This document shows, in pieces, positions 21,534 through 39,175 of a stretch of 64,000 nt of DNA. The position numbers and the translations under genes were made by a program. Location: positions 452,501 to 516,500 of the forward strand of contig BSBK01002077.1 in NCBI GenBank assembly GCA_027943335.1. Direction: 5' to 3'. How positions within the stretch are numbered: position 1 is the first letter of the stretch; every line of letters begins with the position of its first letter. Source of the stretch: Chamaecyparis obtusa (taxonomy: Eukaryota; Streptophyta; Pinopsida; Cupressales; Cupressaceae). Under the pieces are notes generated by a model. It did not search any database. It was not told the DNA's origin and saw only the letters and a list, made by a program, of their open reading frames with translations.

Positions 21534-24500
21534 TGTAATGTCCCCGCCAGGGAACCCATAAGGAATCAGGTCAATGACCTAAAATTACAACTAAATTTTA
21601 TTTTTTGACACTCTAACATATCATCATTACCATCCACAAGTACATTCCTTAAGGTTCCCTTAATGAATTCAATTACCATTATCAAGTATTTCATTTAATT
21701 ACTTAATCTAACAAATTCTGTTTTCATTAGAACTTCAATTAACATTAATTCCATTTCACATCATAACCAATTACATTAATGAACTAGTTGAATTAATTTC
21801 CCTTACCGACTAACATGTAATTTACCTTCAGAAGTGAAACAAGCACACTTTACTTATCACATCCACTAAGCACATTTATTCTTTCATATTTATTTACCCC
21901 TTAACCATAACTATGCTCAACTCAAAGGCACCATCAAATTCATTTAAGCTTTTCCATTAAGAGTCCTTAATCATATTAACATAAATCATTAAATGAATCA
22001 TTTTTTCCATAAGTTTAACTTCCACAAATTATCAACCATAACCTTGTAAACATCTAGTAAAGGATTTATATTAAACCTAGTTGAATAACCCAACATCAGT
22101 CACATTGAAGTATACATTTAAGAAATCGCATCCCATTACTTCTTTCGATGACATACATGTTCCTTTTTCCCTTATTATTTCACCTAGAGATACCCTTGAA
22201 CCCTTAGCACATCTTCTCACTAACCAAGTATCAAAACAAGTTCCCTTTTAAAGAAGTTTACATCCATAAGTACTTTCATTACAAAGGTTTGCATAGAATC
22301 ATTACTTTCAATTTCATTTAAAATTCACAAGAGATATAAGGTAAGAAATTACTCATTGATTTAACCATATTCAATCCCTTCTTTAGATTCACGATTCTAC
22401 CCTTCACATATACATAACTTATTCCTTACAATTTTCTTTTACAACATAATTACAGTTACTGCACATTGCTTGAAGGCATATAGAAAGATAATTACATCAA
22501 GTTGCCCAAGGGCTTATAATACATCTTTACATCTTGATAACAAAAGATAGAGATACATGATACGAGAACAGAGTCTTCACCACTAAACAACTTAGAATCT
22601 CAGCCACGACATGAACCATGAACAATACCTCGAAAGAGATTTGCCACCCAACCATGTGAAATTGATAAAGTTCCACCCCCCGTGCTAGGAGATAGAACCA
22701 AGGTACTCTCAAGACCTTAAGGCAATCTAAGTCTCAAAAAACCAATAAATCCAAGACTCAAAAGAACAAGAATAAATCACATAAAATATCATCATACTAT
22801 AACACCGAGGTTAAGGTTCTAGGAGACCACCTAAGTGAGTGTCATCACACAACCTATATATTGGGATCCTTCCTAGCAACCATGTAACCTTGGTCCCTCC
22901 TTTATGAATAGGGATCCATCCTGGCAGTTATCCCTGGTCCCGGTACTCCAATCAGATTTGTGTGGCCATTAATGTTTTCTTTCATTATCTTTTGAATCTC
23001 CCCTTCCCAGGTTAATTTTTAAGGTTATCACTTTTTACAAACCCACCCATAGGATCCTCCGGCAACCACTTTAGGGTTCCAGCACCTATGGTGAGCCACT
23101 CACTTAAGGTTCCTATTCCCTTACCCCATCATAAGTCCCAAACAAGATAACACTTCCAAGTCCTAATTCATAGGTTTAGGAAACTCCCCTGTGCACTCAG
23201 GCCCTCAGAATGAGTCCTAACCTTAGCCATATTCATAATAGGAACCATTGGAAGAATGTCCATCACAAGACATCTCAAGGAAAAACCTTTCACATGCACA
23301 AGTAAAACTTGCCAAGGCTCATTTATAGGTCTAAGGAACCCTCCTGTGCACATAGGCCACTAAGATAAGTCCTAGCCTCATAACTTAAACTCAAGTCGAT
23401 GCCAAAATCATCATAAGTAAACCATACAACCTCAACAAAACAAGTAACGAATGTACATGGGTGATACAAACTTCACCCATCACAAATATATCATACATGA
23501 AATAAAATACATCATAAACACTTTCAAGAACTAGAATCAAAGCATAGAAAAGAATAGGAAAGTTTAGGAATGTTTGGGGAACATTTAGGAGGCCTTAGAG
23601 TAGTCCTAGTCCATTGGACAACCTGAACCCTAAAACACATCTTAACCTTATTCAAGCATCTAAATGCACCATATAATCCCAACAAAAATAAGCAATGAAC
23701 ATATTTAAAGTTTACACAAAATTTCATATACCAAAACACAATGCTCTGCAAAATCTCACATGCCTGAAAATAACTAAGTCTGATTTTTAAGAAACTCAAA
23801 ATTAGAAATTGCATCTTAACTCCTATGAATCTGGAACCTATCTTAATCATCTCAGAAGGTACCTAAACCCTTTATACAAGTATAACTTAAAGTATAAGAA
23901 ATTAAATGTTATAATTGTATAAAGCCTATTTTTCCTGTCTAGCTCGGTTCACACTAGCATTCCTCTCTTGCTCGGTTTACACCACACCGACCACCCTCAG
24001 TTAACACTACACTGACCTCCCTCGGTTAACACTAAACTGACCTGGCTCGGTCAACACTGAACTGACCTGGCTCGGTCAACACTGAACCGACCTGGCTCGG
24101 TCAACATTGAACCGACCTGCTCGGTTAATACTAGACCGACAGAAACTGCAAAACGCAACAGTCAACTATGTCTTGCGGGTAAAATTGGGCATTATGGGGA
24201 CTGTGGTTGCCTAATCTGAGCACAACCCATTTGAGATCTCCTAGTTTCCCTTTAGAAATGGCTCATCAATCTATCTTATCTATCTAACAAAACTATTCTA
24301 GATCTGGACAAGAAAAGGTGGTGCATAAACCGACATGGACTAGTAAGGTTGATATAACAGTTCTAAATTTTGGAAGCATTCATAATACATTCAATAACAA
24401 CATAATACACTATCCTACATGATCAAAAACACTTCTACCCTCCTAGGAAGATTTCACCACAGTGAACAAACAAACACTCATAAAAATTACTTCCCGGAAA

Positions 24501-26363
24501 CATATTTCAAATACACAGAAAAACAAAACATATATATAGTTCTCATTTTCAAACAAAAATTAAACCATCACTTTCTCATCGAGTAACATATCAATCATAT
24601 ACATAATCATGCACATGGGACGAATGGAGGTTCATCCCAATTTAGACCCTATCTGGGGTCCTGCGGAGAATCGTCCTCCCTTGGTTGGAGACTCTCTACA
24701 AACTTTCCAGCCTTTAGTAGATATCCTTCTAAAAATCTTCCTCTGGCAATCAACTCCAAGCAATCCTCACACATAAGACTTCACCAACCAGAGACTCTCA
24801 AACTCACATAACTTTCACCAAAAATTTCCAGAGAAACCATTTACAGACCACTCAAAAGAAAAACAAATCTTCCAAAAATTATTATCCTCCTTCGCACACA
24901 AAATCTTCAAACATTTATCCCTCAACTATGTGGTTGGAGGAGTTGCTTTACGGGATGCAACTTCTCCAACTTCCATAGTTGGTTGAAAATTAAACCAATT
25001 ATTCCCGTAAGCACTTAACAAAGTTTTAATAAATTTAATTAATTAAAAATAACTACGAAGGAAAAACATAACAAGAACATCCAACAAGTAACTTTCAAGA
25101 AAACCACTTAGCACACATGGAAACCAACTAGCCTAACTTCTAGGAGGTCTTGAGTTCAACTCCCTCCTAGATAGTTAGGTTTACTACAAAGAGCATTTAT
25201 TTTTTTATTATTACTATTATTAATATTATTTTCACTTTTTAATACATTTATTTAATACACTTCATTGAATTCACTTTAAATAACATACCACTAAAACAAT
25301 TGATAAATCCATACAAATATTATTATTTATATAAGCATGGGTATATGCATGTGCACCCACATATACACATACCTATATAGCACACAATCAATGTACACTT
25401 ATATACTAGTTAGGGATAAATCTAACTCATCATAAATCACAAAATGGCATCAAATCATAATTCACAAGACCACATCACATACTGCATTCAACTTCCCCAC
25501 TAGGGTAATCTCCTAAGAAGAAATCTAAGTCCATGGTAACCTTGAGAGTAATCTTGGTAATACCTCCACACAACAATAGTTTAAGGATTTGTAAGGCACG
25601 CTCAGACTTGTATAGTCAGGTGGAGTCGATGCCTGGTACTTGCATCCTGCAACACCAACCAAGTACACCAATATATATATACATATGTACAAGCAATTGC
25701 AAACAAGGAGGGGGAGTGCGACATCATGTGGACCTCTTGGAGGAGTAACTACGACTGCCTCCCCTCTTCCGACAGTCACATCAGACAGTCACATCAACAA
25801 AGCATAATTGGATTAGTGTGGTTAGTATCAAAATGATCTCTTTTCTATATTGTATGACAATAATGAATCATAACATAATCATGTAAATATAAATCATTTA
25901 TTATCTTTCACAAACCCATTTAACCATCAGACATATACTAAAAGTGTCCCATTATCCAATCAAGATAAACAAATCATATAACCATAAATGCATTAATCAT
26001 GTCTAATCCCAAGTAACGCTATTAGAGAAGGTAACCCATCTAACCCTTAAATGATTATAGTCAATTAACCTAATGTACACATAAATATTAATAATGAGCA
26101 TTTCACATAGAAACATACAGATCTATCAGGTGATCCTTTTATCATTATGGTCCTTAGCTATCATTGACACACAAGAAGATGTCTAGTAACATACCTGTGC
26201 AATATTATTATTCCTCAAATTAAAATATGAAGTTACCATGATTAGTAAGCAACCATCTCAAGAAGGATCATTCTCTTACAAAATAACCATGAAATCCCTT
26301 AAAGCATGATCTAAATCCCTAGTGAGCATAACCAAGATTTGTTAGGGTTGGAGGGGCATTACA
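21534..26363 (-). mobile_element. solo LTR, 4.83 kb, with 5-bp target duplication
   Basis: Begins tgtaatgtccccgccaggga and ends ggaggggcattaca, giving matching TGTAATG...CATTACA termini. The direct repeat ATTAG lies at 21529-21533 and 26364-26368. Ends and several internal blocks match the LTRs of the element at 26692-36201: gtgagtgtcatcaca, caagcaatt followed by ggagggg, gcatgtggat/catgtggacc and the aactacgact block. It is therefore a related, diverged family. No internal domain lies between the duplications, so unequal recombination between two LTRs is the likely origin. Minus orientation is inferred from that relation. Open frames inside are short and unconvincing. Confidence 0.85.
23943..24140. 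repeat. 25-bp minisatellite inside the solo LTR
   Basis: About seven copies of a unit near ctcggtcaacactgaaccga plus cctgg. The middle copies are almost identical and the outer ones more diverged. CG dinucleotides are much denser here than in the surrounding LTR. Confidence 0.75.
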
Positions 26364-26368
26364 ATTAG

Positions 26369-26686
26369 GAATAACTATTTGAATTGTGGGAATATAGAAA
26401 TTGAATTTAATTAAATGATAAAGACCACTTAATTAAATGTCGATTAAATAAATAATATTAACTATTTAATAATATTAGGGAAATGATTAAATGATGCAAC
26501 GATTGATTTAATGGGGAATCAGAAGAAAAAGGATGATGAATTAAATAATTAAAGAACTATTTAATTAATAGAGAAAAAATAGTAGTTAATGAACATTCAC
26601 AAGCCTGGGACAATTTTAGGTGTCTACACATAACTCTAACCATTGTATCAAAGTGAGCTTGTCAAGAATTTGAAATTTTAGAATGT
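26369..26686. other. right flank of an older LTR-like sequence
   Basis: Contains aattttaggtgtctacaca at about 26612-26630, the inverse of the TGTnnACACCTAAAA LTR start seen at 1877. Directly after it ttgtatcaaagt (26643-26654) matches the tRNA-iMet primer site at about 9 of 12 bases. The two clues give opposite orientations, so strand is left open. No coding. Confidence 0.3.
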
Positions 26687-26691
26687 TGAAC

Positions 26692-30669
<3,978 letters not shown>

Positions 30670-30681
30670 TCTACCTCCCCT
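30670..30681 (-). promoter_or_regulatory. polypurine tract of the gag-only element
   Basis: On the minus strand the tract reads AGGGGAGGTAGA and abuts the TGTAATGCC start of the 3' LTR. It is the expected primer site for plus-strand DNA synthesis. Confidence 0.85.
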
Positions 30682-30913
30682 AAAAATGAGCTTACTCCTG
30701 GAAGCCTACAACAGAATAGGGATATAAATCTTGAAATCTCGGTGCACCCTATTAAGTCATAAAAGACTCAACGTGCAAGTCCCGTTGGACCCTTTCCTTC
30801 TCCATGGAATGAACCTTGCAGATCATTCCCTGTCGTGAACACCTTGTGGGACCTACCAACATCCCCAACTATAGGCTCAGAAGCTGCAGGCCTCTGTCCT
30901 AAAAACTGTGTTG

Positions 30914-32065
30914 ATCAATTAGGACAATTTACAGCAATGTGGCCATGTTTCCCACAAGAATAACAACTGCCTCTACTACCACCTCTCCCACCTAAAGGTG
31001 TTGAAGACTATTGGAAACTACCTCCACCAAAATTCTGATGTGAACTCTGAGCTGGCTGATCATCCCGACTGTGCATAGTATGCTTCTAGTTGCAATAGTT
31101 CCCTAATTGAGAACCACCACTATTACCCTAGAAGAACTTCTTGTTCTACTAATTTTGTTTACCTTTTGAAAAGGTATAAGGGTTCTTAGAGTTCTCTGCA
31201 CCCTAAGTCTGATTACCCTTAGGCCCAGAAGAAGAACCCCCATATTGAATACCAACCTGACCACCGTGACCTCTAGCCAAGTTCCCCTCAATCAATGTGG
31301 CCTTAATGACTGCATCCCTAAGAGTCTTAGGCTCAAAAATAATAACACCCCCAATGATGGGACTATTAAGTCCTCTAATGAAATGTTGCACCATCAGTGG
31401 TGACTTATCATCATATCCTACATATGGATTGAGCTCAAAGAAATGATGCTCATACTCCTGAACACTCAAGGTCAACTGTGGAACTCATATGCACATTATT
31501 TTTTCCATTACTCAAATAAAAAGTGATCTCAGAAGTTCTCGAGAAATAGCTCCCAAGTGATAGTATCCATGCTAAGCCCTAACTTCTACTCTTCAATCTT
31601 CCACCAAGTAGCTGTAAAACCTTCGAGGTACATGATGGCACACCTCACCTTAACATTTGTATCAAATTATTGTATAAAAAAGAAATGATCCAATGCGATA
31701 AGCCATGTCTCTGCCTCAAAACTAGTACCCAAACCATTAAAGGGAGGAGGTTGTGATCTAAGGAGGTTTCTCATTTGGCTAGCCTTAGTGTTCTCATGAC
31801 CAACTCTAGTGTCCTTCCTCCTAGGACTTCTAGATCTATGTCTCTCCTCATTCCCAAAATGATGTGATTCCTCTCTCTCATCTCTATTATGGATAGTTAG
31901 ATGCTCCAGAATAGCCTGAAGTATCTGCCTAGTATCAGGTCCTTTGGAATCACCATGCTGCTCACCACTATCCACATGCACACTCTTAACTCTATCAATC
32001 GAAGGAGGGCTATGAAGCCTATTCCTTCCATGTCCTCTACCAACAAATCTAGTCTCGGTGATCAT
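30914..32065 (-). pseudogene. gag of the gag-only element, broken
   Basis: Minus-strand ATG at 32065, about 185 bases after the primer site. The N-terminal part is Arg/His/Ser-rich (HRSRSPRRKD). The Retrotrans_gag-like core follows: PPPFNGLGTSFEAETWL, CAIMYLEGFTATWWK, LSVQEYEHHFFEL, MVQHFIRGLNSPI and TLRDAVIKATLIEG. A CCHC zinc knuckle CYSCGKHGHIAVNC is at 30924-30965. Several stops (near 31665, 31600, 31480, 31200) and frame changes break it. Gag packages element RNA into virus-like particles. Nothing after the knuckle resembles a protease. Confidence 0.82.
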
Positions 32066-32248
32066 CTTTCCTACAACATGCAAAAGAAGGTTAATATCAT
32101 AAAACCAATTAAGAGAATAAACACATGATGCATAGTCACAATATTTTTGAATACAAAGTGTTACATGTCTAAGTTTGGTTTCATTTTTTCACAGTTTTGA
32201 CATCTAATTGGCACACAACTTCCCAGAGTTCCTAATGTAGAAACTCGG

Positions 32249-32260
32249 GCTCTGATACCA
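32249..32260 (-). promoter_or_regulatory. primer binding site, tRNA-iMet
   Basis: The minus strand reads TGGTATCAGAGC two bases after the LTR end. This is complementary to the 3' end of plant initiator tRNA-Met and primes minus-strand cDNA synthesis. Confidence 0.93.
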
Positions 32261-34049
32261 AGTGTAATGCCTCGCCAGGGAACCATGAGAATTTAACCTA
32301 ATACAAGTCACTATGTTTACAATTTTTTTTCTTAAGAGTTTACAAGCAATGATGATAACAACGCGGAAGCAATACAACCATAAGATATAAACAAGTACAT
32401 ATGCACAACTCAAATACAATTAACAATCCTCTAGGGTCCCATGACATAGAATTACATAAACAAAATAAATATTTAGGTTAAGAATAATTATAATTAACTC
32501 ATATGAATAACAAATACATTCAATACCATAAGGTATACATAATGATACAACATCCTCTACACAGGTTGTAGGGTATGTCACAATAATCGAATACAAAATA
32601 TGATACAATATATATGCAACTCTGAAGCACTAATACAAGATATAATCATGAACATCAAAAGATAGGAATGAACAAGCCTCCAATGAAGAACAAGAAGAAG
32701 GTAATAGGAACAAGCATCCTCTAGCACTATTATAGACCATCGAAATCTCAAATGGTAAAAGATAACACTACCACCTGATCTCATGGAACCAAAGGTCCAC
32801 TCCCACCGTGCTGAGGAGATAACAACAAACCCAACTCGGATAAAAAACTCAGTCAAAGATAACTAAGAAAAGGTCTTGAAGGATTTCTAACTCTTGAAGG
32901 TACCACCAACTAAAGATAAATAAACATCAAATAACCAACACATACCAAAACATAAAATAATACAAAGTAAACCACTAGCTAATAATGAGACAACAAGGAC
33001 ACACCACTAGAGGAAAATGCAGGAACTATGGAGGAGACTTAGGCTACATACTATGGGAGTGTCATCACATGGACAACTACTTGAGTTACCCTGGACTAGT
33101 CTCTCTAAACCCCGGACCCTCAAGCATCTATCAAGTTGAGTTACCCTGGACTGGCCACTCTAGACCCTGGACCCTCAACATGATCCATACGGAACCAGAA
33201 TACCCTCTCATGAAGAGGAGGAATTCTAATCATACCTACTCTATAGGTATCATCCCATTCCCATCATTAGCCTATACAAGTTCTCAAAGCATGGGCGAGG
33301 CATCAATGATCAATCTGTATTTAATGTTATCCCAAGTTTTATTATTAGGTTATCACTTATTAAACAACTTACGATAGGTTACCTTGGTACTAGTCTCTTT
33401 GGGCCCCAGACCCCTATTGGAAGCCACTCTCCTAAAATGCTCCTATTTAACCTCCCCTAGGCTCATAATCAAATGATAACCACATAGGTTCCAAAATAAT
33501 AATATAATCAAAACTTGATCTATAAATGGCATCAGGGACACACACACTGGCCCTAATCCAACCATCATAAAGAAAACATACACTTGAAACATATATGCAA
33601 CAATAAATATGCAATCTCCAATACAGTTCCAGACAAAACATTAACAGAAACCCAAGCGACCTCAGTTACTCCCTAAAGCCTCCGGTTTAAACAACCACCT
33701 CAATATTCCACTATCCATAACAAAAAATAAAATATCTATAAGCATAACCACACAATAGACTCAAACCCATAAAAAGTCCTTTAATTAACCATCAAATGCA
33801 TAAAGTAAAACTAATAAATAATCCATTTATAATAAACTAAAAAAAGAATCAAATTAAATAAATTAATTTAAAATTAAAATGAATTAAATATCAAACATTC
33901 TAATTTAAATTTAAAGTAAAACTAAATATTTTAATAATATTAAATTTAAATTAATTAATAAATAAAAAACTAACCATAAAAAAAAGATTGTTTTTATATA
34001 AAAAAGAGTATTCTCACGCAAGGGAGGGGGACTGGACCACCCCTTGCTA

Positions 34050-34270
34050 TTGTCCTATGGAAACACTGTTGTCATGGCAACAATGACTACCCCTACGACA
34101 GCACTGCTACCATGGCAACAGTGGCTGTCGTAGGCAGTCTACTGTTGCACAACAATAGTGGTTGTCGTCAACAATTCATTGCTGCACGACAATAGTCACG
34201 GTTGCTACGACAGCCAGTTGCCGCTGTCAATAGCGTAGGCTATTGCGGCAATCATTTTCTGTCGGGGGTT
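34050..34270. repeat. GC-richer block of imperfect CAACAGTGG/GACAGC repeats within LTR
   Basis: Many short direct and inverted copies of gacagcac, caacagtgg and gcacgacaa-like words. The same block lies at about 28500-28720 in the other LTR. It can fold into several alternative stems. It stands out against the AT-rich LTR. Confidence 0.5.
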
Positions 34271-35061
34271 GGGGGATGGGGTCTCGACCCCCTATTTAAT
34301 ATATTTTTATTAAATTTTAAAAAGAATTTTTATACTAATTTTTTTAAACATTTTTTTTAAATAAAAATCACTAGACTATTCTGGGATTTAACAACCATAC
34401 CCAAAACATACTATTCTTTTTTTAATAAATATATTTGAAAATTAAACCATAGGCATGAATACATTTACCCACTTATCTATATATGTATATATATATATTG
34501 AAAATTGATAGTTGCGAAAAGGAAATTAGGGTTTTTACAAAACAACATCTATTGATTTTCATCCGCACATGCAATACCTAAATCAATCTTTTAGTAACAT
34601 ATTGAGCAAGAGATATTAATTTTCACAAGATTTAATTCTAGGTTTCTCAAAACACCCAAAATGAATACCAGATCAATCAACATCAATCTAATCCAATTTC
34701 CCAAACAAAAAATCCAACATTACAACAGAAGCCAATTTCAAAACAATCACACACAATCTCAGACACGAAGTATACAACCTTTTCAAAAAGAGAATTAGCA
34801 AAATACAAGGGTTTCAAACCCTACCTCAACCCACGTATGAAAATTTGAAGCCAAGAAATACCCAAGCCAACCTTCAAATCCAAGCCTTCAAACAATCACA
34901 AGACAATGCCCACCAAAATAAGCTTTCCCAAAAATCTTCCAATTCTTCCAGAGCTCCTCCAAAACCTATCAGCGTAATGAAAATAATACGCAGAATCCCT
35001 ACATAAAGAAAACCTATCCCTCCTAGGGTTTCCTAAACATGCAAACTCAAAAGCAAAACTC

Positions 35062-35063
<2 letters not shown>

Positions 35064-35106
<43 letters not shown>
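35064..35106. repeat. (CT)n microsatellite
   Basis: About 43 bases of CT in the 5' LTR. The 3' LTR has a shorter, interrupted run near 29564-29586. Confidence 0.9.
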
Positions 35107-35111
<5 letters not shown>

Positions 35112-36206
35112 GTATGATAAAATAACTTAATAAATAATGCACTTTTAAAATAAAACTAAAACTCAACTTTTAACTTTAATTATAATTTCAATTTCACTTA
35201 AACCAAAGAACAACTTAAATTGCATACAATTATTTAATTAAATGCTATATACTTTAGCACAAATAAACTATGCAAACTAATAAATCAAATATTAAATAAA
35301 TCAACTATGCCCTTTAATTTATAATATGATTTAATAATTAATTAAACCCTTTAATCCAAATTTAAATCTTTTAATTTTAATCATTTTAATTAACAAAGGC
35401 ATTTAATTGCCTTTAATAATTAAATATACTCTATATCAAATATTACCACATTCATAAAATGTAAATATTCAAACCTCAAAATAGTTCCTAACTTAATTAA
35501 TTAAATCAAATAATTCACACAAGCAAATCCACTTGACTCCCAAAACTTGAAAAATGACTAACTCTATATCAAACAAACATCAAGGAAGGCTCACGAATTC
35601 ATGTCACTTTGATGAATTCGGATGGTTAGAAAAAGATACTTGCCCAATATTTAGGACAATCAATCGCTAGGGTTAGCATTTGGATTTGTATGTTATCTCC
35701 CCTCTCTTACCATTGAGATTTTGCGATAAGGCACGCTCATCCTAACAATTCAGGGAAGTCGATGTCCGGTACCTGCAAACCTGCATAAAAGATGAGCATA
35801 TAAATATAAACAAGCAATGGAGGGGATCGTTCGAGCATGTGGATCTTGTAAGCAAGTAACTACGACTCCATCCCTCAACCACATCAAGCACGTCAAACAT
35901 TAATATAAAACATACATATCAACCGTACACATGCAAGTAAGGGGTCATTAAAACCATAAGCATCCATGATATCCCAACATATGAATCATCAAAATGAAAT
36001 AACCATTACATATTAATAACATGATCATTTTTATTTAATCAACAAGAAAATAATTCAAAAGCATCTAATTCATGATTATTCAATAAAATGTCATACATTC
36101 ATAAACCTCAAAATCCCTTAAATAAATAACACACACATGAAAATGGCCTAAAAGAGTTTAGCGATAAAAATTGAAAAGAAGACTATGGGAGGGGCATTAC
36201 ATGAAC

Positions 36207-38382
36207 ACACTCAATCCATAACATCGCCATGAGAATATTATAGGCATCATAAATGGGAGCATTTTAACTTTTTAACATAAACGAGCATCTAAAGCATATA
36301 GCTTAAATATTTACTAAAGGTGTCACAACTAGGGCATCTAATGTATTCCCCATAATAAGCACAAATAAGGAATTCATAACACACAATATAGTTTTGGATA
36401 CTTTATTTGGAAAATAGTGGTTATAATTAAGTATGACTACCACATAGAGTACATCAACATAAATTAAAGAAGAAACCAACTTATGACTACAATGAAAATA
36501 ATAGAAACTAATTTGACTTCACTAATAAATAGATCTCACGAACTGTATATGTAACTTTACACCACAATCATCAAATAGCTTAATTTCAAAATCATTCATA
36601 GCATAAGATTTAATCAAATGTTAATTGTAAAGATGAGCTTAGCTTATTCAAAAGCTCATTTAAATAGAACAATGTATGACTATGTGATGATTTCTTGCTC
36701 ATATTGAGCTCATGAGTAAGCCATAATAAGGACAATCACATAGTATACATTTTGATCACATACATTTGTAATTAATCAATATTCAAACTATATGAATTTT
36801 AAGTCATTCTATCAAGCACTCACACCATAAATTATTTCCTTTCATATACAACAAGTAGCCAGATTACTATCTTCTAGTAATTGATCAAATTCTCCTTATT
36901 AGATTCCCATATTTAACCATTGAGGAAATAAAAAGATGATCACATTCCTCCCACTTAGTTCCTTTACTAAACCATCTAGTAAATAACTTAATTTTAACTC
37001 ATATAGATGTCTCCACAATTTTAGGTGTTTAGACATTTAGAAGAATACAACTTTAACACAATAGACTCTAGGCCCTAGGCCCTAGTGTTGAACCTAGGGT
37101 TGTTATACCACATGGTAGATCTACTCATAAATCACTTAAGTAATATATAGAAAATGATGATAAAACATAAGCTAGAGTTAAAGGAGTAAAAAATTGACTA
37201 TTAGTTTTTTCCTTTACATGCATGAAATGTTTCTACAATCATTACACATTGCATAAGTTCATTTATTATACTTTGGCATAGATATAAAATGCAAACAATA
37301 TACATGTTATAAATGCATTCATGGACACACTAGAAACCACACTCAAAATCTAAATGAGAAGATTAAATAGCATATAAGAGCTATTTACTCTTTCAATCAT
37401 TATATAAGATAGGTAAATAATTTAATATTTCTAATTTATAAAACTCTCTTTTATTTTCTTTGTCTGTAACGAAAGAGAGGGAAAAAGAGAGGTAAACACA
37501 TTAACATTTGCATTATAAATATTTAAGGATGACATTCCTTTGAGGCCCTTTTTGACACTACCAATTTCTCTACTTATAAACTAGTGGGCATCCTCACCAA
37601 AATATCAACCTCCTTTTCAACAGGACTAGCTCTTTTTCAGCAAGCCTAGCTCTTTTATTAATGATTATAAATACTTTTTTGAGCTCACTAAGGAAAAAAA
37701 TAGTTAATAAGGAATATATCTTGATTAGAATTGATGTTGTTTTCTCTTCATGAAATTCCTTGTTGATGCAACTATTAAAATTATGAGGCGTCCTTAATGT
37801 AATTTCTATGTTTGAATTCCATATTCTTTGTTTCCTAAGGGAGAGTAATATTATGTATCTTAATGAGATCCCCACCTTTATTCTATTTTTTCCAATCATT
37901 CGAAGGAGCATTTAAAAAAAAAAACCTTAACTCCATCCCCATTAGGACTAGTGAAAACAATATGCATATATGACACAAATCTTTGTTGGAATTATGGTCT
38001 AAAAAAGCTAGAAGAATTGTATGGCCACTTAAACATGTGTGGAGAGGATAGAATTAAGATCCCAAACACATTTACTTGACAATAAACTTGCATTCCTTGA
38101 AATTAATTATGTTAGAAAAGTAAATGCTTCCTTTTCTCATCATGTTTATAGAAAAACTATCCATGTATTAAGCTTTTTATACATGAACATTCCCACCACT
38201 ACCCATCATAGAAGGACTCAATATATTGAAATGTCTTTTTACCATTATATTCTCAAATTTGTGATGAGGGACATATTTATTAAACTAAATCACTCAACTT
38301 ACCAAAATTTTGAATCTTAATGAGAACAAGTTTAAACACATTTCTAGATCTTTTAACCAAGCTAAAACCCATAATACCACTT
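36207..38382. other. AT-rich, no gene recognised
   Basis: Contains aattttaggtgtttagaca ending at 37035, the inverse of the TGTnnACACCTAAAA LTR start seen at 1877 and 26628, so a minus-strand LTR edge may lie here. A minus-strand open stretch at 37594-37911 is Lys/Ile/Leu-rich and unrecognised. No tRNA, promoter or further repeat was found. Confidence 0.35.
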
Positions 38383-38834
38383 CTAATATATATTTATTAT
38401 TTATAAAAAAGCATGATTCAAAAGCTCAACCGGGAAAGAACCAGCAAGAAAACCCGAAATCGTCGCTATGTACAATAGATTTGTTTATCAATATTTTCAA
38501 AAGTTAACCTCATAGAGGATACAAAAAAAATGTATATACAATCATACATCTTTGTTTATACAGCATCAAATAAAACCATTCTTCATCCTTCCTCCATCTC
38601 TGCATATTCAATCTCTGCATCAGTGCAACCTTGCCTACCCTTTGACCAAGATTCGTCTCTACATCCGCTACCAGGGTCAACTGTAGGTGATCACCTATCC
38701 GGCTTGATCATCATGCTACCCGAACACCAATTTGAAGTGTCACCAGAAGTAGGCAGACTCCATCCACTATCATGCCAAGGAGAAGATCCTCCCAAGGTAG
38801 AAACATTTGTAGTATGAAAGGGCAAGTGTGTGTC

Positions 38835-39175
38835 CTACATCCCATGCACTTGCATAGCCTGCACATTATCACATGGAGTCAGAAGCGGTCTATCTGAAGA
38901 GCACTCAAGGGGCCAAGCTGGGTACAAATTGTTCGAAAGGGTCATAAGATCTAATAGGGCATGCCCTGTTCTCTGAACTCTTTCCTCAAGCTGGTAACCG
39001 AGGGCACAAGCCAATAATTGTAGGGCGGCTTTCATATCACGTGATATTTGCTTCTCAAAAGACCTTTGCAGTGCTTTGAAAAGGACCATGAATTCATGCT
39101 TCCTGAGAAGTTGTGACCATGTGAAGAGTCCTCCAACTAAAGCGTTCCCCACCCAAAGATCATAATGCTGCATAG
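38835..39175 (-). pseudogene. LINE-associated 3' ORF, copy D, C-terminal part
   Basis: Continues the frame that breaks off at 44355 on the other side of the copia element. Blocks: LWVGNALVGGLFTW, LFKALQRSFEKQISRDMK, LLACALGYQLEERVQ. The ORF ends at a TAG beside 38835. VGGLF followed by a helical segment with an RxM/RDM motif matches copy C (VGGLFLVDHL ... RREM). The rest of the protein continues at 44355-44729. Function unknown. Confidence 0.6.

Larger units (their letters stand above)
32263..36201 (-). repeat. 5' LTR of the gag-only element
   Basis: 3939 bp, matching the 3' LTR with scattered substitutions and small indels. It contains a (CT)n run at 35064-35106, expanded relative to the partner LTR. 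The element promoter should lie here, but I could not assign a TATA box or start with confidence in such AT-rich sequence. Confidence 0.9.

Noticed and set aside
23943..24140. Regular repeats that might suggest a CRISPR array (also 52790-53128 and 63885-63960)
   Set aside because: Units are directly adjacent with no unique spacers, and the sequence is plant nuclear.
25525..25779. Overlapping frames on both strands in the solo LTR
   Set aside because: Inside LTR sequence and not kept in the related 4-kb LTRs.
32249..32260. tRNA-Met-like sequence (also 43857 and 63558)
   Set aside because: Only the 12-base primer-site complement is present; no cloverleaf surrounds it, so no tRNA gene.
38530..38817. 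95-codon plus-strand frame
   Set aside because: Lies antisense in the 3' region of the third LINE; the minus strand carries the family-like text.
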